The position numbers and the translations under genes were made by a program. A stretch of DNA of 5,285 nt from positions 1-5,285 of the forward strand of contig JAUNAY010000089.1 of the NCBI GenBank assembly GCA_030527385.1, in the 5' to 3' direction. Below the pieces are notes generated by a model. It saw only the letters and a program-made list of their open reading frames with translations, was not told where the DNA came from and did no database searches. Below are positions 1 through 5,285 of this stretch, one piece after another. Each line of letters starts with the position of its first letter. Position 1 is the stretch's first letter. Source of the DNA: Fusobacterium sp. (GTDB lineage Bacteria; Fusobacteriota; Fusobacteriia; Fusobacteriales; Fusobacteriaceae).

Positions 1-914
1 ATGAAGAGGAGATAGAAAGAATTTCTGCAATTTGTAAGGAAAAATCTCAAAAGATAAGAGTAATGCTTAGAATAAATATAGGAATAGATGCCCATACGCA
101 CGAGTATATACAGACATCAAAACATTCATCAAAATTTGGAGAATCAATTTTTGATGAAAGATTTCCAGAGATAGTAGAAAAGATAACAACAGATAAAAAT
201 TTAGAATTTTTAGGTTTTCACTGTCATATAGGATCTCAAATTTTTGATACAAAAGCTTTTCACGAAGGAATAGAGGTAATGATAAAAGAGACTAAAAAGA
301 TATCGGAAAAGTTGAATGTAAAAATTCCAGAGATAAATCTAGGTGGAGGTTTTGGAGTTTATTATACAGAAAAGGATACAGCTATAAATATAGAAGAATT
401 TATGAGATCAATGATTAATCATATAGAAAAAAGTTTAGCAAAAGAAAAAATGGATATTGAAAAAGTATCAATAGAGCCAGGAAGAAGTATAATAGGAAAC
501 GCAGGAAGCACACTTTATACAGTAGGAGGAAGTAAGGATACCTATGGAGGAATAAAGTATGTGTTTATAGATGGAGGAATGACAGATAATATAAGACCAG
601 CTCTATATCAGGCAGAATATGAAGCAGTAATAGCAAATAAATTAAATGAACCAGAAGATGAGATGGTAACAGTAGCGGGAAAATGTTGTGAGTCAGGAGA
701 TTTGATAATAAAAAATAGAAAGTTAGCGAAAGCAAAAAGAGGAGATCTATTGTTAGTAGCAACAACAGGAGCTTATGGATATTCAATGTCGAGCAACTAT
801 AATAAGGCTCAAAGACCAGCGGTAATATTTGTAAAAGATGGAAAAAGTGCTATTTCAATAAAGAGAGAAAGCTTAGAAGACTTAATAAAAAATGATGTTT
901 ATACAGAACTTTAA
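1..914 (+). CDS. lysA: Diaminopimelate decarboxylase, 5'-truncated by the window edge
   Basis: This PLP enzyme (fold type III, alanine-racemase-like barrel plus C-terminal beta domain) decarboxylates meso-diaminopimelate to L-lysine, the last step of lysine synthesis, in the cytoplasm. The reading frame is open from base 3 and 303 residues are visible. The ATG at 63 is internal, because the 20 codons before it continue the family's barrel sequence into R-I-N. The missing roughly 100 N-terminal residues would carry the PLP lysine. Visible family motifs are HIGSQ (bases 225-239), the glycine-rich phosphate-binding GGGFG (342-356), EPGRS (474-488), the substrate-binding segment DGGMTDNIRPALY (about 570-608), the CESGD active-site motif (687-701) and TGAYGYSMSSNYN near the C-terminus. 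These substrate-site motifs favour diaminopimelate decarboxylase over arginine/ornithine or carboxynorspermidine decarboxylases. The gene ends 9 bases before the M20 amidohydrolase, so the two are probably one transcript. The upstream regulatory region is not in the window. Confidence 0.93.
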   Translation, partial: EEEIERISAICKEKSQKIRVMLRINIGIDAHTHEYIQTSKHSSKFGESIFDERFPEIVEKITTDKNLEFLGFHCHIGSQIFDTKAFHEGIEVMIKETKKISEKLNVKIPEINLGGGFGVYYTEKDTAINIEEFMRSMINHIEKSLAKEKMDIEKVSIEPGRSIIGNAGSTLYTVGGSKDTYGGIKYVFIDGGMTDNIRPALYQAEYEAVIANKLNEPEDEMVTVAGKCCESGDLIIKNRKLAKAKRGDLLLVATTGAYGYSMSSNYNKAQRPAVIFVKDGKSAISIKRESLEDLIKNDVYTEL

Positions 915-918
915 GGAG
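913..918 (+). promoter_or_regulatory. Shine-Dalgarno site of the M20 amidohydrolase gene
   Basis: AAGGAG lies 5 bases before the ATG at 924 and shares its first two bases with the lysA stop codon TAA (912-914). It fixes the start of the downstream gene and suggests that translation of the two genes is coupled. Confidence 0.85.
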
Positions 919-923
919 AAAAT

Positions 924-2105
924 ATGGAGATTATAGATATAAAAACATTAGTTGAAAATGAAAAACAATGGCTTGTTGATGTGAGAAGAGATCTACATAA
1001 ACACCCAGAATTAGGGCAACAAGAGTTTAGAACAATGAATAAGATATGTGAATATTTAGATGAAATGGGAGTTTCATATAGGAAAGAAGTTTTTAAAACT
1101 GGTGTAATAGCAGAGATAAAGGGAGAAAATAGTGAGTATACTGTAGGAATTAGAGCAGATATAGATGCACTTCCTATAATAGATAGAAAAAGTTGCTCAT
1201 ATGCTTCAGAAAATCAAGGTGTATGTCACGCCTGTGGACACGATGCACATACAACAATAGCTTTAGGAGTTATTAGATATTTTGCTAAAAATAAAATTGT
1301 TCCTCCTTGTAATCTAAGATTTTTCTTTCAACCAGCTGAAGAAACAGTTGGAGGAGCAAAACCTATGATAGAAGAGGGAGCATTAAAAGATGTAAATTGT
1401 GTTTTTGGACTTCACGTAGATGAAGATCTACCAACTGGAGATATAGGGATAAAATATGGGGCGATGAACGCTTCATCAGATACTTTAAAAATAAATATAT
1501 ATGGTAAATCTTGTCACGGAGCATACCCAAGTGGTGGGGTAGATGCTATTCTTGTAGCTTCTCACGTGATGATAGCTCTTCAATCAATAGTGAGCAGAAA
1601 TTGTGACGCAAGAGAGAGTGCAGTAGTTACAATAGGAACAATTAAAGGAGGAACTCAAGGAAATATAATCGCTGATAAAGTAGAGTTAGTAGGAACTTTG
1701 AGAACACTAAATCCAAAAGTAAGAGCTATGGCATTAGAAAGAATAGAAGAGATAGTAACCAATGTTCCAAAAGGATTTGGAGGAAAAGGAGAGTTTATAA
1801 GAGAACCTGGATATACAGCACTGATAAATCATAATAAAGAAGTAGATATAATAAAGGAAAATGCTACTAAACTTTTAGGAGCAGAGAGAATATATGAAAG
1901 AAAAGTGGCAAATATGGGAGTAGAAGATTTTGCTTACTTTATTGAAAATACTCCAGGAGCTTTCTTTACATTAGGGGTTAAAAATGTGGAAAAAGGTATA
2001 GATAATCCAGCACACAATGGACTTTTTGATATAGATGAAGATGCTTTGCCTATTGGGGTAGAGATGCAAATAATGAATATATATTCTGCATATAACAAAA
2101 GATAA
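924..2105 (+). CDS. M20 (M20D) family metal-dependent amidohydrolase, N-acyl-amino-acid deacylase type
   Basis: This is a 393-residue cytoplasmic hydrolase of the family containing hippurate hydrolase (HipO), N-acyl-L-amino-acid amidohydrolases, IAA-amino-acid hydrolases and N-acetyldiaminopimelate deacetylase. These enzymes use a dinuclear metal centre to remove an acyl group from an amino acid. The start of the chain has RRDLHKHPELG (residues 21-31). Likely metal ligands are Cys104 and His106 in HACGHDAH, Glu139/Glu140 in QPAEE, His164 in GLHV and His364 in AHNG. MGVEDFAYF (331-339) is the usual C-terminal motif. The lid/dimerisation domain spans about 182-290 and contains His198 in GKSCHGAYP. 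Length is normal and there is no signal peptide. Directly behind lysA, it may deacetylate an N-acyl diaminopimelate or another N-acyl amino acid. The sequence alone does not fix the substrate; its HipO-like motifs leave a salvage or peptide-degradation role possible. Confidence 0.9.
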   Translation: MEIIDIKTLVENEKQWLVDVRRDLHKHPELGQQEFRTMNKICEYLDEMGVSYRKEVFKTGVIAEIKGENSEYTVGIRADIDALPIIDRKSCSYASENQGVCHACGHDAHTTIALGVIRYFAKNKIVPPCNLRFFFQPAEETVGGAKPMIEEGALKDVNCVFGLHVDEDLPTGDIGIKYGAMNASSDTLKINIYGKSCHGAYPSGGVDAILVASHVMIALQSIVSRNCDARESAVVTIGTIKGGTQGNIIADKVELVGTLRTLNPKVRAMALERIEEIVTNVPKGFGGKGEFIREPGYTALINHNKEVDIIKENATKLLGAERIYERKVANMGVEDFAYFIENTPGAFFTLGVKNVEKGIDNPAHNGLFDIDEDALPIGVEMQIMNIYSAYNKR

Positions 2106-2108
2106 AAC

Positions 2109-2140
2109 AAAAATGGACTGCTTTGCAACAGTCCATTTTT
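2109..2140. terminator. Bidirectional rho-independent terminator between convergent operons
   Basis: A perfect 12-bp inverted repeat (AAAAATGGACTG at 2109-2120 with CAGTCCATTTTT at 2129-2140) encloses an 8-base loop. On the + strand the stem ends in five T and is followed by CATATTTTTTATTT. On the - strand it likewise ends in T5 followed by GTTTTATC. It begins 3 bases after the + strand stop codon and lies 8 bases beyond the ridA stop on the - strand, so it can serve both converging transcripts. Confidence 0.88.
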
Positions 2141-2148
2141 CATATTTT

Positions 2149-2526
2149 TTATTTCACAGCTATAACTTCAATTTCAACTTTGACATCTTTTGGAAGTCTA
2201 GCTACTTCAACACAAGCTCTAGCAGGTTTTACATCTCCTAGATATTCGTTGTAAATTTCATTTATAAGAGCAAAATCTTCCATATTTTTAATAAATACAG
2301 TAGCTTTTACAACATTGTTTAAGCTGTATCCACCAGCTGTAAGAATAGCTTTTACATTTTCTAAAGATTGTTTTGTTTGATCTTGTACATCATCAGAAAT
2401 AAGCTCCATTGTTTCAGGAACAAATGGGATTTGTCCAGAGACATAAAGAGTGTTGTTTACCTCAATAGCTTGAGAATAAGGTCCTAAAGCAGCAGGTGCT
2501 TTTTCAGTATGAATAACTCTTTTCAT
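2149..2526 (-). CDS. ridA: RidA family 2-iminobutanoate/2-iminopropanoate deaminase
   Basis: RidA (YjgF/YER057c/UK114 family) forms a cytoplasmic trimer that hydrolyses reactive enamines and imines, such as 2-aminoacrylate released by PLP enzymes, to 2-keto acids and ammonia. The 125-residue protein is full length for the family. It has GPYSQA with Tyr17, the strand YVSGQIP (28-34) with Ser30, the QSLENVKAIL helix, and the signature PARACVEVARLP (101-112) followed by VEIEVIA. Arg103 and Glu118 match the catalytic Arg105 and Glu120 of E. coli RidA, which points to an active archetypal RidA rather than an Rid2-7 relative lacking the arginine. A perfect AGGAGG sits 4 bases before the ATG. It is the last gene of the hemB-hemL operon, 8 bases after its neighbour and just before the shared terminator. 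A role in protecting against reactive intermediates near HemL is an inference. Confidence 0.94.
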   Translation of the reverse strand: MKRVIHTEKAPAALGPYSQAIEVNNTLYVSGQIPFVPETMELISDDVQDQTKQSLENVKAILTAGGYSLNNVVKATVFIKNMEDFALINEIYNEYLGDVKPARACVEVARLPKDVKVEIEVIAVK

Positions 2527-2530
2527 TTTT

Positions 2531-2536
2531 CCTCCT
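2531..2536 (-). promoter_or_regulatory. Shine-Dalgarno site of ridA
   Basis: A consensus AGGAGG (CCTCCT on the + strand) lies 4 bases before the ridA ATG. It overlaps two bases of the TAG stop codon (2537-2535) of the preceding gene, so ridA translation probably depends on ribosomes arriving from upstream in the same message. Confidence 0.85.
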
Positions 2537-2987
2537 ATTGATTAAGTAGTAAATTTTGAAGTTTTTCTTTTAAAGCTTTAGATTTTTTAGGATCTCCTTT
2601 AGCAGAGATTCCAACAGTATAATTTTCTGTTTCTAAAACACTACAAAATCTGCAATTCATATGAATTTTAGAACTGATATTATTAACTAAAATCCCTTTT
2701 TCATCACATAACTCTGCTATTTTTTTATTAAATTCACTATTATTAGTAGCAGTTATAACAAGAAATTTATTATTGAGCATACTCTCTTCAAAAGGTTGAA
2801 TAGTTAATTTAATATTTTTTAAAAGATTAAATTTTTGTTCAGCTATCTCAAGAGTTATAACTTCAATATCAGCTCCTTGCTCTAAAAGAGTTGTAACTTT
2901 TCTATATGCAATTTTTCCAGCTCCAATAACTAAAACTTTTTTTTTATTTAGATTTATAAAAAGAGGAAAAAAATCTTTATTTTCCAC
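2535..2987 (-). CDS. Precorrin-2 dehydrogenase-like protein (siroheme synthase N-terminal domain), GTG start
   Basis: The family (SirC, Met8p, CysG N-terminal half) oxidises precorrin-2 to sirohydrochlorin with NAD+, and some members also insert iron to give siroheme. The 150-residue chain begins with FPLFINL, then a beta strand and Rossmann NAD loop GAGKIAYRK (22-30), helix and strand LEQGADIEVIT (35-45), and ATNNSEFN (80-87), the family's ATND..LN motif. The C-terminal part ISAKGDPKK (127-135) and LKEKLQNLL replaces the usual IST.G.SP. segment. It is shorter than SirC or Met8p and lacks most of the helical dimerisation domain. At the position of the usual active-site Asp (CysG NVVD) it has Ser105 (NNIS), and a CRFC pair follows at 112-115. 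The start must be GTG: AAGGAG precedes it and no ATG lies nearby, the next Met being residue 70. It overlaps the hemL end by 11 bases. Location with hemB and hemL supports a tetrapyrrole role; activity is less certain. Confidence 0.85.
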   Translation of the reverse strand: MENKDFFPLFINLNKKKVLVIGAGKIAYRKVTTLLEQGADIEVITLEIAEQKFNLLKNIKLTIQPFEESMLNNKFLVITATNNSEFNKKIAELCDEKGILVNNISSKIHMNCRFCSVLETENYTVGISAKGDPKKSKALKEKLQNLLLNQ

Positions 2988-4287
2988 TATTTTTCTCCTT
3001 AATAGCTAAAAATGCTTTCTCTATAATTTCAAGAGTTTTGTCCATATCTTCTTTTGTATGAGCCATTGAAACAAAATGAGCTTCAAATTGAGATGGAGGG
3101 CAAACGATACCATTTTCTAGCATAGTATTAAAGTATATAGCAAAGTTTTCAGTATTAGAAGAAAGAGCATCTTCTAAGTTATTTACTTCAGTTCTGTCAG
3201 TAAAGAATATTGTAAATAATGATCCAATAGAATTTACACATACGGGAACAGAGTATTTTTTAGCTAATTCTCTTATGTTTGAAACTAAATATTGAGTTTT
3301 TTCTGAAAGTTCTTTATAGAAATTTTCTCTATTATTGTATAGATAACTAACTGTTTCATATCCAGCTGTAACAGAAACAGGGTTTCCAGAAAGAGTTCCA
3401 GCGTGATAAACTCTTCCAACAGGAGCTACTAGATTCATAATTTCAGCTTTTCCTCCAAAAGCTCCAACAGGGTATCCTCCACCAATTATTTTTCCTAAAG
3501 TTGTCATATCAGGAGTGATACCAAAATATTCTTGGGCTCCACCAAGAGCAAGTCTAAATCCAGAGATTACTTCATCAAAAATAAGTATAGTTCCAGTTGA
3601 AGTACAAATTTCTCTCATAGCTTTTAAAAATTCAACATCAGGAGAGATCATACCCATATTAGCAGGAACAGGTTCCATAATAAGACAAGCTATCTCTTTA
3701 GTTTCTAATATTTTTTTTACAGCTTCTAAATCTCCGAAAGGTACAGTTAAAGTATCTTTTAAAACTCCTTCAGTAATACCATTGCTATCTTGATACCCAT
3801 CAGTAAGTAATCCAGATCCAGATTTTACAAGAAGAGAGTCAGAGTGTCCGTGATAACAACCTTCAAATTTTAAAATTTTATTTCTTCCAGTATAAGCTCT
3901 AGCTAATCTAACAGCTGACATAGTAGCTTCAGTACCAGAAGTAGTAAGTCTTACTTTTTCAATAGATGGACAACATTTTGTAATAAGTTCAGCAAGTTCA
4001 ACTTCCATTTTTGTAGGAAGTCCAAAAGAACTACCCATTTCAATAGCTTCTCTTACTCCTTTTATTACGTTTTCAGGATTGTGTCCTAAGATTAAAGGAC
4101 CCCAAGAACAGATATAATCAATATATTCATTTCCATCTTCGTCCCAAATTCTAGCTCCCTTACCTTTGTAAGCAAAAATAGGAGCTTTTCTATTTACAGA
4201 TTTGAATGCTCTTACAGGACTATTAACTCCACCAGGTATATATTTTTCAGCTTTTTGAAAAATTTCAGTTGAAATTTTATGTTCCAT
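2977..4287 (-). CDS. hemL: Glutamate-1-semialdehyde 2,1-aminomutase
   Basis: HemL is a PLP/PMP-dependent class III aminotransferase-fold dimer that converts glutamate-1-semialdehyde to 5-aminolevulinate, the second dedicated step of the C5 route from glutamyl-tRNA to tetrapyrroles. The 436 residues are full family length. Diagnostic motifs are IPGGVNSPVRAF (17-28), which distinguishes HemL from other class III aminotransferases, LTTSGTEA (114-121) for cofactor phosphate contact, YHGHSD (145-150), FDEVISGFR (237-245) with the Asp that contacts the PLP nitrogen, and TTLGKIIGGGYPVGAFGG (262-279), in which Lys266 should form the Schiff base. HAGTLSGNP (295-303) follows. The start ATG is preceded at 5 bases by GGGGGAGG. 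It lies 12 bases after hemB and overlaps the next gene by 11 bases, so it is an internal operon gene. Its presence implies that the organism uses the C5 pathway, not 5-aminolevulinate synthase. Confidence 0.97.
   Translation of the reverse strand: MEHKISTEIFQKAEKYIPGGVNSPVRAFKSVNRKAPIFAYKGKGARIWDEDGNEYIDYICSWGPLILGHNPENVIKGVREAIEMGSSFGLPTKMEVELAELITKCCPSIEKVRLTTSGTEATMSAVRLARAYTGRNKILKFEGCYHGHSDSLLVKSGSGLLTDGYQDSNGITEGVLKDTLTVPFGDLEAVKKILETKEIACLIMEPVPANMGMISPDVEFLKAMREICTSTGTILIFDEVISGFRLALGGAQEYFGITPDMTTLGKIIGGGYPVGAFGGKAEIMNLVAPVGRVYHAGTLSGNPVSVTAGYETVSYLYNNRENFYKELSEKTQYLVSNIRELAKKYSVPVCVNSIGSLFTIFFTDRTEVNNLEDALSSNTENFAIYFNTMLENGIVCPPSQFEAHFVSMAHTKEDMDKTLEIIEKAFLAIKEKNSGK
2995..3000 (-). 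promoter_or_regulatory. Shine-Dalgarno site that decides the GTG start of the precorrin-2 dehydrogenase gene
   Basis: AAGGAG (CTCCTT on the + strand) lies inside the 3' end of hemL, 7 bases before GTG at 2987-2985. No ATG or other well-placed start occurs nearby in this frame, so this site supports GTG initiation and an 11-base overlap with hemL. Confidence 0.8.
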
Positions 4288-4292
4288 TTTTT

Positions 4293-4300
4293 CCTCCCCC
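4293..4300 (-). promoter_or_regulatory. Shine-Dalgarno site of hemL
   Basis: GGGGGAGG lies 5 bases before the hemL ATG. Its first G is the last base of the hemB TAG stop codon (4302-4300). This is a G-rich variant of the AGGAGG/AAGGAG sites used by the neighbouring genes. Confidence 0.75.
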
Positions 4301-5277
4301 TAAAATTCTACTTCTTTATTTTTGTACCATTTAGCTATATCTTTAGCGTGATAAGTGATTATAATATCAACTCCAGCTCTTTTCATAGCAAACATATTTT
4401 CCATTACTATTCCCTTTTCATTGATCCAACCATTTTGAGCAGCAGCCTTAACCATTGAATACTCTCCACTTACATTGTAAGCTACAACAGGAAGATCTAT
4501 ATTAGAGATAGCTTGAACGACATCAAGATAAGCAAGAGCAGGTTTTACCATAATAAAATCAGCTCCTTCAGCTATATCAGCTTCAACCTCTCTAAAATAT
4601 TCTTTAGAACTTCTAAAATCCATTTGATATGTTTTTCTATCTCCAAAACTAGGAGCAGAATCGGCAGCTTCTCTAAAAGGTCCATAATAGTTAGATGAAT
4701 ACTTAGCACTGTAAGCCATAATAGGAGTATTTACATATCCATTTTCATCTAATATATTTCTAATTGCTAAAATTCTACCGTCCATCATATCAGATGGAGC
4801 AACAATATCAGCTCCAGCTTTAACGTGTGATAGAGCTGTTTTAGCGATATATTTTAAAGTTTCATCATTAACTACTTCACAACCATCAAGGATTCCACAA
4901 TGTCCGTGAGAAGTATATTCACACATACAAACATCAGTTATAACTAAAAATTCTGGGAAATTTTTCTTGATATATCTTATAGCTTCTTGAACAATTCCGT
5001 TATCAGCATAAGCACCAGAACCCATTGGATCTTTATGTGCAGGAATACCAAAAAGTAGAATAGAAGTAATTCCTAAATCTTTAAGTTCTGTTAACTCCTC
5101 TCCAACTCTATCAATAGACCATCTATATTGCCCAGGCATAGATGAAATTTCCTCTTTTATATTATTTCCCTCTTCAATAAAAAGTGGATATATAAAATCA
5201 CTTAATTTTATTGATACATTTCTAACCATATCTCTCATAGCTTTTGAACTTCTTAATCTTCTAGTTCTTGTAAACAT
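4300..5277 (-). CDS. hemB: Porphobilinogen synthase (5-aminolevulinate dehydratase)
   Basis: HemB condenses two 5-aminolevulinate molecules to porphobilinogen, the pyrrole building block of all tetrapyrroles. It is a cytoplasmic TIM-barrel homo-octamer. The 325-residue length is typical. Near the N-terminus are RRLRSSKAMRDMVRN (6-20) and FIYPLFIEEG (28-37). The segment DVCMCEYTSHGHCG (115-128) supplies Cys117, Cys119 and Cys127, so this is the cysteine-rich, zinc-dependent type rather than the aspartate-rich magnesium type. The two substrate-binding lysines are Lys192 in YSAKYSS and Lys245 in MVKPALAYLD, the second being the conserved Schiff-base residue. PSDMMDGR (161-168) and YNVSGEY (267-273) are also family signatures. 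The ATG at 5277 gives the family-length start; only 8 bases upstream are visible, ending in GG that may be the tail of its Shine-Dalgarno site. The promoter and any preceding hem/cob genes lie beyond the window. Confidence 0.97.
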   Translation of the reverse strand: MFTRTRRLRSSKAMRDMVRNVSIKLSDFIYPLFIEEGNNIKEEISSMPGQYRWSIDRVGEELTELKDLGITSILLFGIPAHKDPMGSGAYADNGIVQEAIRYIKKNFPEFLVITDVCMCEYTSHGHCGILDGCEVVNDETLKYIAKTALSHVKAGADIVAPSDMMDGRILAIRNILDENGYVNTPIMAYSAKYSSNYYGPFREAADSAPSFGDRKTYQMDFRSSKEYFREVEADIAEGADFIMVKPALAYLDVVQAISNIDLPVVAYNVSGEYSMVKAAAQNGWINEKGIVMENMFAMKRAGVDIIITYHAKDIAKWYKNKEVEF

Positions 5278-5285
5278 AAAAAACC

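Noticed and set aside
63..65. ATG at 63 as the true start of lysA
   Set aside because: The frame is open to the window edge, the preceding residues fit the barrel of the family, and a 283-residue protein would lack the PLP lysine.
67..252. Open frame of 61 codons on the - strand
   Set aside because: It lies wholly within lysA, has no Shine-Dalgarno site or recognisable domain, and results from AT-rich codon use on the coding strand.
565..786. Leucine-rich open frame of 73 codons on the - strand that resembles a membrane peptide
   Set aside because: The leucine runs are the complement of purine-rich codons (GAA, AAA, GGA, AGA) of lysA, and the conserved LysA motifs CESGD and TGAYGYS occupy the same bases on the + strand.
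1934..2143. Open frame of 69 codons on the - strand reaching into the amidohydrolase 3' end
   Set aside because: Its start lies downstream of the terminator stem on the - strand and has no ribosome site. It overlaps the conserved C-terminal M20 motifs.
3515..3793. Open frame of 92 codons on the + strand inside hemL
   Set aside because: It is antisense to the highly conserved PLP-lysine and DEVISGFR region of hemL and shows no domain of its own.
4513..4698. Open frame of 61 codons on the + strand inside hemB
   Set aside because: It is antisense to the Schiff-base lysine region of hemB, with no start signals or recognisable domain.

Overview
The window is low-GC, AT-rich bacterial chromosome with tightly packed genes, purine-rich Shine-Dalgarno sites (AAGGAG, AGGAGG) and many AGA/ATA/TTA codons. 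This composition, together with a hemB-hemL-precorrin-2 dehydrogenase gene order, fits an anaerobic Fusobacterium-like or clostridial organism. Fusobacteria are my best guess, but this is an inference from style and gene content, not from a marker gene.

Left half (+ strand, 1-2105): the 3' three-quarters of a diaminopimelate decarboxylase gene (lysA) enters from the left edge. After 9 bases comes a complete M20-family metal-dependent amidohydrolase, whose Shine-Dalgarno site overlaps the lysA stop codon. The two are almost certainly co-transcribed and form the end of a lysine/diaminopimelate-related operon.

Junction (2106-2148): a short convergent intergenic region holds one strong 12-bp hairpin with T-tracts on both sides, a likely bidirectional terminator shared by the two operons.

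Right half (- strand, 5277 down to 2149): four tightly packed genes read hemB (porphobilinogen synthase), hemL (glutamate-1-semialdehyde aminotransferase), a short precorrin-2 dehydrogenase-like protein, and ridA (enamine/imine deaminase). Neighbours are separated by 8-12 bases or overlap by 11. HemL makes 5-aminolevulinate, HemB condenses two of these to porphobilinogen, and the dehydrogenase would act later at the siroheme/cobalamin branch. The set therefore looks like part of a C5-pathway tetrapyrrole operon feeding siroheme or B12, with its promoter and probably further genes beyond the right edge. RidA probably has a metabolite-repair role beside the PLP enzyme HemL.

No mobile element, CRISPR array, RNA gene or clearly new system is visible, and there is no gene-free stretch over 50 bases. 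The most notable details are an unusual active-site region in the precorrin-2 dehydrogenase-like protein (Ser where the family usually has Asp, plus a CxxC pair), its GTG start, and the pairing of lysA with an M20 amidohydrolase.
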